A stretch of 64,000 nt of DNA from Aminobacter sp039907765 (GTDB taxonomy: Bacteria > Pseudomonadota > Alphaproteobacteria > Rhizobiales > Rhizobiaceae): contig NZ_JARDJI010000005.1 of assembly GCF_039907765.1 (NCBI RefSeq), positions 197,029-261,028 of the forward strand, read 5' to 3'. A model generated the notes under the pieces. That model ran no database searches. It had not been told where the DNA came from and saw only the letters and a list, made by a program, of their open reading frames with translations. Shown piece after piece: positions 49,914-59,034 of this stretch. The translations under genes and the position numbers were made by a program. Each line of letters starts with the position of its first letter. The first letter of the stretch is position 1.

Positions 49914-50633
49914 CTACGCCCGAGGCGCCACGACCTCGAGCGCCAGGCGGAGCATGTCGCGGAACAACTCCTGCCGCTCGGAAGGGTCCGTGCCTTCACC
50001 GGTGACGAGGCTGTCGACCACCGTGCAGATCGACAGCGCCTTGGCGCCGAAGCGCGCGGCTATCGTGTATAGGGCATTGGTCTCCATATCCACGGCCAGA
50101 GCTCCGCTTGCCCTTACGCCCGCGAAGCGGCCCAGCCCGTCCGGATGATAGAACACGTCACTGGATGCCGTCTGGCCAACATGATGATCGATCGCGAGTT
50201 CCGCAGCCTGCTCGGCTGCGCGGCGCAGCAGCTGGAAGTCGGCGCTCGGGGCATAGTCGTAGATTCCGAAAAGCTGCCGATTGACATGGCTGTCAGTGCT
50301 CGCCGACTGCGAGATCACGAGGCTGCGCAGCCTGACATGCTCCGCCAGCGCTCCGCAGGTGCCGATACGCACCAGCGTCCGCGCCCCATAGGTGTCCAGC
50401 AATTCATGCGCATAGATCGACAGCGAGGGCGCGCCGATACCGGTGGTCTGCACGCTGATCGGCATGCCGCGCCAGCGCCCGGTAAATCCCAGTGCACCGC
50501 GGATACGGTTCACGCAACGGGCCTCTTCGAGGAAGTTCTCGGCCACCCACTCCGTGCGTTGCGGATCCCCCGCGAGCAGCACGGTCTCGGCGTAGTCGTC
50601 CCTTCCCGCCTCGTTGTGCGGCGTCAGTTGCAT
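49914..50633 (-). CDS. deoD: Purine-nucleoside phosphorylase, DeoD type
   Basis: Phosphorolysis of purine nucleosides to base and ribose-1-phosphate, for salvage. The 239-residue protein has VLLAGDPQRTEWVAENFLEE, the phosphate-site VRIGTCGALAEHVR, and the base/ribose block VDMETNALYTIAARFGAKAL, all DeoD family. The ATG at 50631-50633 is chosen (MQLTPHNEAG); the upstream frame is not conserved. Hexameric DeoD enzymes bind 6-amino- and 6-oxopurines. Confidence 0.95.
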   Translation of the reverse strand: MQLTPHNEAGRDDYAETVLLAGDPQRTEWVAENFLEEARCVNRIRGALGFTGRWRGMPISVQTTGIGAPSLSIYAHELLDTYGARTLVRIGTCGALAEHVRLRSLVISQSASTDSHVNRQLFGIYDYAPSADFQLLRRAAEQAAELAIDHHVGQTASSDVFYHPDGLGRFAGVRASGALAVDMETNALYTIAARFGAKALSICTVVDSLVTGEGTDPSERQELFRDMLRLALEVVAPRA

Positions 50634-50709
50634 CGGCGATCCTGACTGGCCTCCGCTCGCATCATGGCACTCTGCCACGCGATGCGAAAGCCGTCCCGCA
50701 GCCGGGCGC

Positions 50710-53304
50710 TCAGGTCTCGAGGACTTCCTTCACTACTGTCGCCAGTTGCTTGAGCGAGAAGGGCTTCGGCAGGAAGCCGAACTGCGCGTCGGCTGGGAGA
50801 TTCTTGGCGAAGGCATCCTCAGCGTAACCCGAGACGAAGATGAACTTGATGTCGGGCTGGCGCCGGCGCAACTCGCCGAGCAGCGTCGGGCCATCCATCT
50901 CGGGCATCACCACGTCGGACACGACGACGTCGACCATGCCGCCAAGCTCGTCGAACACCTCCAGCGCCTCGACGCCGGACGACGCCTCATGGACGGTGTA
51001 GCCGCGCGAGGTCAGCGCCCTGACGCCGCCCAGGCGCACCGCATCCTCGTCTTCCACGAGCAGCACGGTTGCCGAACCGGAAAGGTCCTTGGCGGCACCG
51101 TTCGTTTCGGCTTCAGGCTGCCTCGCCACCACAGGTGCCGCGACCTCCGGGCCGTTCCCGGCTGCCGGCTGGGGCTTGGCGACATGGCGCGGCAGGAAGA
51201 TCCTGAAAACCGTGCCCTTGCCCACTTCGGAATCGCAGAAGATGAAGCCGCCGGTCTGCTTGATGATGCCGTAGACCATGGAAAGGCCGAGGCCGGTGCC
51301 CTTGCCCACCTCCTTGGTGGTGAAGAACGGTTCGAATATCTTCTTGAGCACTTCCGGCGGAATGCCGGTGCCGGTGTCTTCCACCTCGACCATCACATAG
51401 TCCGCCGGCGCCAGTTCCCTGTAGCCATAGGCCTTGCACTCTTCGGTCGGCACGTTCTTGGTCCGCACCATCAGGTCGCCGCCCTGGGGCATCGCGTCCC
51501 GGGCGTTGACCGCGAGATTGACCACGACCTGCTCGAACTGGCCGATATCGGCGCGCACCGGCCACAGGTCGCGGCCGTGATCGACCTTGAGCTTGATGCT
51601 GTTGCCGACGAGGCGGGCGAGCAGCGTCCGCAGGTCGGCGAGCACGTCGGTGAGGTTGAGCACCTCCGGCCGCAGCGTCTGCTTGCGCGAGAAGGCCAAG
51701 AGCTGCCGGACCAGCGAGGCCGCGCGGTTGGCATTCTGCTTGATGTTCATGATGTCCGGGAAGGACGGATCGGAAGGCCGGTGGTTGGTCAGCAAAAGAT
51801 CCGATGCCATGATGATGGCCGTCAGCACGTTGTTGAAATCGTGCGCGATGCCGCCCGCGAGCTGGCCGACGGCCTGCATCTTCTGGCTTTGCGCCATCTG
51901 GCTTTCCAGCGCCTTCTGCTCGGTCGTCTCGACCGCGTAGACGATCGCGGCTTCTTCGGCGCCGTCCGCGTCCGACCCGTCGGCCACGGCATTGACGTAG
52001 AAGCGGACATGCCGCTCCTCGTTCTGGGGCAATACCGTGTCGATCGGCGCGATATTCGCCTGGCGCTGGCGCGCCTTCTCGAGCGCCGCGGCGAAGGCTG
52101 GTCGGTCGCGCTCATGGATGACGGTATCGAGCCGCACACGCCGGTCGACGGCATCGCGGTCGACGGCGGACGAGAACAGGGACAGGAACGGCGCATTGGT
52201 GCGCAGGATCCGACCGGTCTGGTCGACGCCGGCTATCGCCATCGGCGTCGAGTTGAAGAAGCGCGTGAAGCGAACCTCCGAAGCCCTCAGCTGCGCGGAC
52301 GAATCCTCGCCTTCGGTGCGGTTGAGCACGATCGTGCGCGTCGGCCCGTTGACGCCCTCGCGGCTCGCCGAAACCCGATGCATGAAGCGCACCGGAAGCG
52401 CCTCGCCGTTGACGGTTGCCAGATCCAGGTCGATCACCGCGTTGCGGGTCGTGCCCGGATCGGCCTTGACCGAACGGACCAGCGCCATGCCGTCGCCGGC
52501 GACGATCTCGTCGAGGCTGATGGCGCCTGGCGTGAAGCTGGCGAGGTCGATGCCGAGCCAGTCGGCGAGCGTGGCGTTCACATAGGTGACCCGGCCATCC
52601 TGGTCGGCCGAGAAGAAGCCTGCCGGGGCGTGGTCGAGATGATCGATGGCCTGCTGCAGGTCGAGGAAGAACCGCTCCTGCTCGGCGCGTTCGGGAGAGA
52701 TGTCCGCCAACTGCCAGGCGTTCAGCGGCTGCCGGTTGCCGGGGACGCTAAAGGAGCGTGCGCGCACGCGATACCAGCGCGCGCCGGGCGCCGCCCCCGG
52801 GCGTATGGATTGCGCAAGGCGGAATTCGCCGTCGCCGGCCTGGCCATCCCTGAGGCCCGAGGCGATCTGTGAGATCGTCAAGGACGCTTCGGGCAGATCG
52901 GAAAGCAGCCCCTCGACGGTCTTGAGGTCGGAGGCGGTCGCCGCCCCGGTCATGTCCGCATAGGCGCGATTGGCATAGACGATGCGTCCCTTGGCATCGA
53001 TGACCACCAGCCCCTGCGACATGGAATCGACGAAGGCCTTCGACAGCCCGTCGGCCGGCGAACGCGGCGATATCTGGATGAAGCCGATGGCGGTGGCGAA
53101 AAGATAGCCGACGCCGATCATGGCCAGCACGCCGAGCATGCCGAGAAGGAACGGGTCTCCGAGGCGCTCGCGGAAGATGCCGAACACGATCGCAGCACCG
53201 GTCAGGACCACGATGAAGATGATCAGTCGCGTGACGGCATCGGGGCGTCCGGCCTGGTCGACGATCGGGACCGGATAAAAGTCGTTGCGCGTTTCCTTGG
53301 CCAT
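50710..53304 (-). CDS. cckA: Cell-cycle hybrid sensor kinase CckA
   Basis: Bifunctional kinase/phosphatase that sends phosphate via ChpT to CtrA and CpdR, controlling the cell cycle. The 864-residue protein has two N-terminal transmembrane helices (about 22-45 and 53-75), PAS domains, a HisKA domain with H488 (GGIAHDFNN), the HATPase_c domain (NLAVNARDAMPQGG; GTGLGLSMVYGI), and a C-terminal receiver with D797 in VVVSDVVMPEMDG. It is convergent with nothing nearby and divergent from the fliO-like gene. Start ATG 53302-53304. Confidence 0.97.
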   Translation of the reverse strand: MAKETRNDFYPVPIVDQAGRPDAVTRLIIFIVVLTGAAIVFGIFRERLGDPFLLGMLGVLAMIGVGYLFATAIGFIQISPRSPADGLSKAFVDSMSQGLVVIDAKGRIVYANRAYADMTGAATASDLKTVEGLLSDLPEASLTISQIASGLRDGQAGDGEFRLAQSIRPGAAPGARWYRVRARSFSVPGNRQPLNAWQLADISPERAEQERFFLDLQQAIDHLDHAPAGFFSADQDGRVTYVNATLADWLGIDLASFTPGAISLDEIVAGDGMALVRSVKADPGTTRNAVIDLDLATVNGEALPVRFMHRVSASREGVNGPTRTIVLNRTEGEDSSAQLRASEVRFTRFFNSTPMAIAGVDQTGRILRTNAPFLSLFSSAVDRDAVDRRVRLDTVIHERDRPAFAAALEKARQRQANIAPIDTVLPQNEERHVRFYVNAVADGSDADGAEEAAIVYAVETTEQKALESQMAQSQKMQAVGQLAGGIAHDFNNVLTAIIMASDLLLTNHRPSDPSFPDIMNIKQNANRAASLVRQLLAFSRKQTLRPEVLNLTDVLADLRTLLARLVGNSIKLKVDHGRDLWPVRADIGQFEQVVVNLAVNARDAMPQGGDLMVRTKNVPTEECKAYGYRELAPADYVMVEVEDTGTGIPPEVLKKIFEPFFTTKEVGKGTGLGLSMVYGIIKQTGGFIFCDSEVGKGTVFRIFLPRHVAKPQPAAGNGPEVAAPVVARQPEAETNGAAKDLSGSATVLLVEDEDAVRLGGVRALTSRGYTVHEASSGVEALEVFDELGGMVDVVVSDVVMPEMDGPTLLGELRRRQPDIKFIFVSGYAEDAFAKNLPADAQFGFLPKPFSLKQLATVVKEVLET

Positions 53305-53509
53305 TCCCCTGCGAGTCTCTCGGCTCCCTCGATCCGAAGCGGTTGAATCACATTCTCCCCGGCGGGGAAAGGCCCCGCCATGAAAGCTGCGCAAGTTCGA
53401 GGCAAGTTCGGGTGCTTAATCACAATGCATGTGCGCTGGCGACAGGCGGCTTGCCGTCGCAGGCAGCAAGGCGCTAGTGTCGCGCCGGCGCGAAGACGGG
53501 GATAGAGCG

Positions 53510-54223
53510 ATGTTCGAATGGCTGGATAGCGTGGCAGGCCCGGCCTATACGGCGGCGCTGCTGTGGACCCTGGCGGCGCTCATCCTGCTGATCATCGTGC
53601 TGGTCATCGTCAAGCTGGTCCGCAGCCTCACATTCGGGACCTTCGTCGCCGGCGGCCGCAACAGGAAAACACGACTGGCGGTCATGGATGCGACGGCGGT
53701 CGACAGCCATCGGCGCCTGGTGCTGGTGCGCCGCGACGACATCGAGCACCTGTTGCTCATCGGCGGCCCCACCGACGTGGTGGTCGAGACCGACATCCGC
53801 ATGGCGGCGCCGCGCCGACCGGCTCTGACCGGAGAAACAGCACCGCACGAAGCTCCCCAGCCGCCGCGCCCGCACGCCCAACACGCACCATCAAGGCCGG
53901 CTGCGCCGCACCAGGCCAAAGCGCCCGCAGCGCCCGCGGCCCCGATGATGCACCGTCCGTCCACCGCGCCTGCCGCGCATCTCGCTCCGCATGCCGCGCC
54001 CGCCGCGGCGGCCAGACCTCAGCCGGGCCCTGTCGCGCCGGCCAGGCCCGCGCCCTTGCCGGCAGCCGCACCGGTTCGCCGCGAGCAAATCGACGAGACG
54101 CTGATGAAGGAGCTCGAGGTTTCGCTCGACGACAAGCCGCGGGCCGGCAAACCTGCGGTCGATCCGTCGCTCGACGACGAGATGGCGCGGCTGCTGGGCG
54201 AATTGTCGAGCCACAAGAAATAG
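53510..54223 (+). CDS. FliO/MopB-type membrane protein
   Basis: A 237-residue protein with one N-terminal transmembrane helix (AALLWTLAALILLIIVLVIV, about 12-31), then a FliO-like globular region (FGTFVAGGRNRKTRLAVMDA; DSHRRLVLVRRDDIEHLLLI; GGPTDVVVE). The rest is Ala/Pro/His-rich, low complexity, with a short acidic C-terminal helix (DDEMARLLGELSSHKK). FliO assists flagellar export, but no other flagellar gene is near. It may act elsewhere in the envelope; the ATG 53510 is used, preceded by GGGGATAGAG. Confidence 0.8.
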   Translation: MFEWLDSVAGPAYTAALLWTLAALILLIIVLVIVKLVRSLTFGTFVAGGRNRKTRLAVMDATAVDSHRRLVLVRRDDIEHLLLIGGPTDVVVETDIRMAAPRRPALTGETAPHEAPQPPRPHAQHAPSRPAAPHQAKAPAAPAAPMMHRPSTAPAAHLAPHAAPAAAARPQPGPVAPARPAPLPAAAPVRREQIDETLMKELEVSLDDKPRAGKPAVDPSLDDEMARLLGELSSHKK

Positions 54224-54250
54224 CCAGGCGAAATCTCGCTTCGGCGCATG

Positions 54251-54276
54251 AAAAAGGCGGCCGAAGCCGCCTTTTT
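54251..54276. terminator. Bidirectional terminator between fliO-like and dksA
   Basis: AAAAAGGCGGC, loop CGAA, GCCGCCTTTTT: a perfect 11-bp stem with T-runs for both strands. It lies 28 bases after the fliO-like stop and 21 after the convergent dksA stop. Confidence 0.95.
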
Positions 54277-54296
54277 CAATCATCACAAGGACGCGA

Positions 54297-54713
54297 TCAG
54301 TCGTCGCGATAGACCTTTTCGCGGCGCTCGTGGCGCTCCTGCGCCTCGATCGACAATGTCGCGATAGGACGTGCATCCAGTCGCTTCAAAGAGATCGGTT
54401 CGCCCGTTTCCTCGCAGTAGCCGTAGGTTCCCTCATCGATCCTCTGCAGCGCCGAATCAATCTTCGAGATCAACTTGCGTTGACGATCCCGCGCCCTCAA
54501 TTCGATGGCGCGGTCCGTTTCGGACGAAGCACGATCGGCAAGATCGGGATGGTTGGCGTTTTCCTGCTGGAGTATTTCGAGGGTTTCGCGGGCTTCGCGG
54601 AGGATGTCGTTCTTCCAGGCGATCAACTTCGCCCTGAAGTATGACTTCTGCCGTTCGTTCATGAACGGCTCCTCTTCGGAGGGAACGTAGCCAAGTGCAA
54701 CGGTATCGTTCAT
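54297..54713 (-). CDS. dksA: DksA-family RNA polymerase-binding regulator without full zinc site
   Basis: Binds the RNA polymerase secondary channel and, with ppGpp, tunes stable-RNA promoters. The 138-residue protein has the coiled coil (AKLIAWKNDILREARETLEI; ASSETDRAIELRARDRQRKL) with the tip Asp pair, and the C-terminal domain YGYCEETGEPISLKRLDARP followed by IATLSIEAQERHERREKVY. Of the four zinc Cys of E. coli DksA only the first remains (CxxT, SxxA). Such one-Cys forms are common in alphaproteobacteria and some are redox-stable paralogues. Start ATG 54711-54713. Confidence 0.95.
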   Translation of the reverse strand: MNDTVALGYVPSEEEPFMNERQKSYFRAKLIAWKNDILREARETLEILQQENANHPDLADRASSETDRAIELRARDRQRKLISKIDSALQRIDEGTYGYCEETGEPISLKRLDARPIATLSIEAQERHERREKVYRDD

Positions 54714-54956
54714 TCGACTCACCCAACAACCCCGTTTTGGCGCCTATATATTCGCGGGCCAACCCTCACACAAGCGCCTTCCTCGAAAACTTCACATCTG
54801 CCCGGGAAGGCGACGAACGGACGTGGCAACAGCGCAACTTTTCCCACAGCAACGCGCAGCGGCATCGCGCGGTTGCAACGGCACCCCCGCTTGGCTACAT
54901 GCTTGAGGCATGATCGGCGCAGGCTCGTCGGGGGCTTGAGCTTCCGGGAGCGATAT

Positions 54957-55460
54957 TTGGGCAATCTCTATCTTCTCAGGCACGCCAAGGCAGGCTGGGC
55001 GGCTCCCGGCGTAAGGGACTTCGACCGCCCGCTCGACGCCACAGGCATCGCCGATGCGGCAGCCACCGGGGTGGCGATGCGCGCCTGCGGCTACGTGCCG
55101 GAACTGACGCTGTGCTCCAATGCACGCCGCGCCCGCGAGACCCTGGAAGGCATCGCGAGCCATGCCGACACCGGCCGGGTCATCTTCACCGACGAGCTCT
55201 ACGTGTCGGATGCGGCCGGCTATCTCGACAGGATCCGCGAGCATGGCAGATACGAAACGCTTCTCGTCATCGGCCACAACCCGATGATGGAGGATCTCGC
55301 CATGGCCGTATCGGGCACGGGCGACGAAGCCGCCCTACATACGTTGCATACCGGCTTTCCGACCTCGGGCCTGGCCGTCATCCGCTTCCCAGGCAGCCTG
55401 TCGGAGGCGCAACTGGGCCGCGGCCATCTCGAAGCCTTCCTAACCCCGGCGGATCTTTGA
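54957..55460 (+). CDS. sixA: SixA-type phosphohistidine phosphatase (histidine phosphatase superfamily)
   Basis: A 167-residue protein of the RHG phosphatase family: LYLLRHAKAGW carries the catalytic RHxK-type motif, ETLLVIGHNPMMEDLAMAVS the second His, and LTLCSNARRARETLEGI the Arg region. SixA dephosphorylates the histidine of phosphotransferase-system proteins such as NPr. A TTG at 54957, spaced 7 bases from GGGAG, is the chosen start; a TTG at 54936 is a second choice and no ATG fits. Confidence 0.85.
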   Translation: MGNLYLLRHAKAGWAAPGVRDFDRPLDATGIADAAATGVAMRACGYVPELTLCSNARRARETLEGIASHADTGRVIFTDELYVSDAAGYLDRIREHGRYETLLVIGHNPMMEDLAMAVSGTGDEAALHTLHTGFPTSGLAVIRFPGSLSEAQLGRGHLEAFLTPADL

Positions 55461-55527
55461 AATCGCCTGCCGTTTCAAATCCCGGGGCCGGCACCTATAT
55501 CGAGCCGGAACTCCTGGGGGATGACGA

Positions 55528-56997
55528 TTGGCATCACTGACCACATTCACCGACGAGGCCCGGATTGCGCTCGACACGCTGTCGGAGCGCGCGACGGGGT
55601 TGTTTTCGCCGTCCCTGCGGCTCGGCGTCACCGGCCTGTCGCGGGCGGGCAAGACCGTGTTCATCTCCGCGCTGGTGCACAACCTCGTGCACGGCGGCCG
55701 TCTTCCTCTGTTCGAGGCGCAGAAGTCGGGCCGCATCGCGCGCGCCTACCTGCAGGAACAGCCCGACGACGCGGTGCCGCGCTTCCAGTATGAGGATCAT
55801 GTCGCAGCACTGATCGAACAGCGCGTCTGGCCGGCCTCGACGCGGGCGATCTCGGAACTCCGGCTGACCATAGAATTTGAATCCGCTTCCGGCTGGAACC
55901 GGCTGTTTTCACAAGGAAAACTTTCGGTCGATATTGTCGACTACCCAGGTGAATGGCTGCTCGACCTGCCCCTGCTTGGCAAAAGCTACGAGGATTTTTC
56001 GCGCGAGGCGTTCGAGTTGGCGTCGCTGCCGGTGCGCGCGGACCTATCCGAGGCATGGCGGCGCCTGTCGGCGACCATAAGCTCCGCAGCCGACGCCGAC
56101 GAGATGACGGCGCGGCGCCTGGCCGAGAGCTTCACCGCCTATCTCAAGGCGTGCAAGGACGACGAACGCGCGCTGTCAACCTTGCCTCCCGGGCGCTTCC
56201 TCATGCCCGGCGACCTGGACGGCTCGCCAGCGCTCACCTTCGCGCCGCTGCCAGTACACGGCAGGGCCCGTCCCGGGTCGCTCCACGCGATGATGGAGCG
56301 CCGCTACGAGGCCTACAAGACGCATGTGGTGAAACCCTTCTTTCGCGAGCACATCGCCAGGCTCGACCGCCAGATCGTGCTCATCGACGCGCTGCAGGCG
56401 CTGAACGCAGGCTCGGGCGCGATTGCCGACCTGGAGCGGGCAGTGACCGAGATCCTCGGCTGCTTCCGGCCCGGCCGCGGCAGCATCCTCACCGACCTGT
56501 TCTCGCGGCGGATCGACCGCATCCTGGTGGCGGCGACCAAGGCCGACCATCTGCATCACGAGAGCCATGACAGGCTGCAATCGATCGTGCGCCGGTTGAC
56601 CGAGCGTGCCCTCGCCCGCGCCAATCTCTCCGGTGCCGAGGTCGAAGTCCTCGCCATGGCCGCGGTGCGCGCCACCCGCGAAGGCACGGTCAAGCAAGGC
56701 CGGGAGACGTTGCCGGTGATCATCGGCACCCCCATCGAAGGCGAGACCATCGGCAAGGAACGTTTCGACGGCAATGCCGAGACCGCCGTCTTTCCCGGTG
56801 ACTTGCCGGAGCGGGCGGATGTGGTGTTCCAGCATTTCGGCACCAATCATCGCCAGGATGCCGAGGATCCGGCGATCCGCTTCGTGCGGTTCCGCCCGCC
56901 CCGCCTGGAACGGACCGCCGAGGGCGTGACGCTGTCGCTGCCGCACATCCGCCTCGATCGCGCCCTGCAGTTCCTGATCGGAGACCAGCTGGCATGA
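55528..56997 (+). CDS. YcjX-family P-loop ATPase/GTPase
   Basis: A 489-residue protein with the family start LRLGVTGLSRAGKTVFISAL (P-loop GLSRAGKT) and the block VDIVDYPGEWLLDLPLLGKS. The start is TTG 55528; GGGGGA precedes it. YcjX-family nucleotide-binding proteins are of unproven biochemical function and are in the E. coli phage-shock neighbourhood (ycjX-ycjF). It is immediately followed by the DUF697 protein with overlapping ATGA. Confidence 0.9.
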   Translation: MASLTTFTDEARIALDTLSERATGLFSPSLRLGVTGLSRAGKTVFISALVHNLVHGGRLPLFEAQKSGRIARAYLQEQPDDAVPRFQYEDHVAALIEQRVWPASTRAISELRLTIEFESASGWNRLFSQGKLSVDIVDYPGEWLLDLPLLGKSYEDFSREAFELASLPVRADLSEAWRRLSATISSAADADEMTARRLAESFTAYLKACKDDERALSTLPPGRFLMPGDLDGSPALTFAPLPVHGRARPGSLHAMMERRYEAYKTHVVKPFFREHIARLDRQIVLIDALQALNAGSGAIADLERAVTEILGCFRPGRGSILTDLFSRRIDRILVAATKADHLHHESHDRLQSIVRRLTERALARANLSGAEVEVLAMAAVRATREGTVKQGRETLPVIIGTPIEGETIGKERFDGNAETAVFPGDLPERADVVFQHFGTNHRQDAEDPAIRFVRFRPPRLERTAEGVTLSLPHIRLDRALQFLIGDQLA

Positions 56998-58082
56998 GCG
57001 CCTCCAGGAAACCCGCGGCTTTCCGCATCGAAACCTCCCCCGCCGACGCCCCTGCGACCGACACCGAGGCGCGACGCAAATCGCCCCCCGAGCAACGCAG
57101 GCCCCGCGCAATGGCGGCTGAAACGGCCGTCGTCATACCGGCGGAGACCGACGTGTTCGACGAGGTCGACCTCGCTGTCGCCGAGCCCCCGCCCGCCACC
57201 CCGCCGAAATCGCGGTCGCGTCTCGGCGCGGTCTTCGCCGCCGCCGCAGGCGTGCTGGTGTCGCTGGGCGTCGGCCTGTGGACGGACAGGCTCATCCGGG
57301 ATCTGTTCAGCCGCGCCGACTGGCTCGGCTGGCTCGCGGTCGCCGCCGCAACCGTCGCCGTGCTCGCGCTGATCGTCATCGTCATTCGCGAATTGCTCGC
57401 GCTGTCGCGGCTCGCCTCGGTGGAGCGGCTGCGCAACCGCGCCCAGGATGCGCTGGATCGCAACGATCCCAAGGCTGCCCGTGCGGTGATCAACGACCTT
57501 TCGGCCTTCGTCGCATCGAAGCCGCAAACCGCTGCGGGACGGCGGACCCTCGCAGGGCTGCGCGGCGACGTGATCGACGGTGCCGACCTGGTGCGGCTGG
57601 CCGAGACCGAGATCCTCGCCCCGCTGGACGCGCAGGCGAAGATCCTCGTCCTCGACGCCGCCAAGCGCGTCTCGCTGGTTACCGCGGTCAGCCCGCGCGC
57701 CCTTGTCGACATCGCCTATGTGGTGTTCGAAGCCGGCCGCCTGATCCGCCGGCTTTCGGAGCTATACGGCGGGCGGCCTGGAACGCTCGGCTTCTTCCGC
57801 GTGGCCCGCAGCGTGCTTGCCCATCTCGCCGTGACCGGTTCGATCGCGGTCGGCGACAGCTTCGTCCAGCAACTGGTTGGGCACGGGCTTGCCGCCAAGC
57901 TGTCTGCCAAGCTCGGCGAAGGCGTGGTCAACGGCATGATGACGGCCCGTATCGGCATCGCCACCATGGAGACGACGAGGCCGATGCCGTTCATCGCGCT
58001 CAAGCGCCCCGGGATGGGTGACTTCCTTGCCGCACTGACGACCTTCGCTGCGAAGGACAAGGCTGCCGACAAGGCAAAATAG
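56994..58082 (+). CDS. YcjF/DUF697-family membrane protein
   Basis: A 362-residue membrane protein of the YcjF/TIGR01620 type. After an acidic Pro-rich N-terminus (1-70) there are two transmembrane helices (GAVFAAAAGVLVSLGVGLWT, about 78-98; WLGWLAVAAATVAVLALIVI, about 110-133) and a soluble DUF697 domain (about 230-350, with RVSLVTAVSPRALVDIAYVV and GVVNGMMTARIGIATMETTR). It starts by ATGA overlap with ycjX, so the two products are probably made in step and may act as a complex. Confidence 0.92.
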   Translation: MSASRKPAAFRIETSPADAPATDTEARRKSPPEQRRPRAMAAETAVVIPAETDVFDEVDLAVAEPPPATPPKSRSRLGAVFAAAAGVLVSLGVGLWTDRLIRDLFSRADWLGWLAVAAATVAVLALIVIVIRELLALSRLASVERLRNRAQDALDRNDPKAARAVINDLSAFVASKPQTAAGRRTLAGLRGDVIDGADLVRLAETEILAPLDAQAKILVLDAAKRVSLVTAVSPRALVDIAYVVFEAGRLIRRLSELYGGRPGTLGFFRVARSVLAHLAVTGSIAVGDSFVQQLVGHGLAAKLSAKLGEGVVNGMMTARIGIATMETTRPMPFIALKRPGMGDFLAALTTFAAKDKAADKAK

Positions 58083-58154
58083 ACGAAGCATTAACCATTC
58101 TTGTTCATGGTCCGGGCAAGCAAATCGTTCCAGTTTCTGTCGCCGGGTGTCTCC

Positions 58155-58703
58155 ATGAAGCGCTTGTTCCTGTCCGCAGTCCTGCCTGTCATGGCCCTTT
58201 CCTTCGCGGGAACGGCGCATGCCGGCGCGGACAAGGTCGGCGACCAGAAATTCTTCAAGTCGGTGGAAGGCGAATGGGTCGGCCCCGGCGAGATCGTGGC
58301 GGGCAAATACAAGGGAACGAAATTCACCTGCAGCTTCACCGGCGCCACCCCCGACGGCAAGGTCGGCATGTCGCTCGATGGCGGCTGCCGGGTTGGCATG
58401 TTCACCCAGAAGATGTCGGCAACGATCGAGCAGAAGGGACGCAGCGGCTATCGCGGCACGTTCCTCGACGGCTCGCAGGGCAAGGGCCTGGACATCATCT
58501 CCGGCAATGTCGTCGGCGGCAGCAAGGTCGTGCTGGCGCTGAACCGCAACCAGCTCAACGGCGTCATGCAGGCGCGCGTGCCCGACGAGAATACGATGCA
58601 CGTGACGGTGTCGGTGCGGGTGGACAAGCAGCTCGTTCCCGTCATCGGCATGAAGCTGACCCGTATCGACGGCGTCGCGGTCGGAGCCATCGCCAAGAAC
58701 TGA
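58155..58703 (+). CDS. Exported protein of unknown function
   Basis: A 182-residue protein with a signal peptide (MKRLFLSAVLPVMALSFAGT, cleavage after AHA), then a beta-rich mature part (FKSVEGEWVGPGEIVAGKYK; GKVGMSLDGGCRVGMFTQKM) and two Cys likely to pair. No known family is claimed. An ATG 18 codons upstream is possible but would lose the signal-peptide start. It is followed by a strong terminator. Confidence 0.7.
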   Translation: MKRLFLSAVLPVMALSFAGTAHAGADKVGDQKFFKSVEGEWVGPGEIVAGKYKGTKFTCSFTGATPDGKVGMSLDGGCRVGMFTQKMSATIEQKGRSGYRGTFLDGSQGKGLDIISGNVVGGSKVVLALNRNQLNGVMQARVPDENTMHVTVSVRVDKQLVPVIGMKLTRIDGVAVGAIAKN

Positions 58704-58719
58704 CCCCTCCGGTCCAATG

Positions 58720-58753
58720 AAAAAGGGCGACGCCAACCGGCGCCGCCCTTTTT
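58720..58753. terminator. Bidirectional terminator between exported protein and lipoprotein genes
   Basis: AAAAAGGGCG (58720-58729) pairs with CGCCCTTTTT (58744-58753) around a small secondary GCC/GGC stem; T-runs exist on both strands. It serves the genes ending at 58703 (plus) and 58771 (minus). Confidence 0.92.
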
Positions 58754-58770
58754 GATTCCAGCCGCGGGAC

Positions 58771-59034
58771 TCAGCCCTTGATGGCGGTCAGCAGCTCGTC
58801 ATAGGCCTTGCAGGCCTCGGCCGAAGTGGTCGCGCCGGTGTACTTGGAAGCGACTTCCTGGACCTTGGTCGCCAGCTCGGCAGCCTTGGTCGGGTCCTTG
58901 GTCACAGCCTCCTGGACAGCGGTTGCAACTTCTTGGCTCTTCTTTGCCAGGGTTTCGGCGGTGCACTCAGGCGCCTTCGAACAAGCCGCAACGGTGAACA
59001 GCACGCCAACGGTGGCGAGCACGATATTTCTCAT
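58771..59034 (-). CDS. Small lipoprotein of unknown function
   Basis: An 87-residue protein with a lipobox (MRNIVLATVGVLFTVAAC, Cys18), a mature helix-rich part (ETLAKKSQEVATAVQEAVTK; ELATKVQEVASKY) and two further Cys (PEC and EACKAY) that could form a disulphide. The helices suggest a small periplasmic coiled coil. No family was recognised. Start ATG 59032-59034. Confidence 0.72.
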   Translation of the reverse strand: MRNIVLATVGVLFTVAACSKAPECTAETLAKKSQEVATAVQEAVTKDPTKAAELATKVQEVASKYTGATTSAEACKAYDELLTAIKG

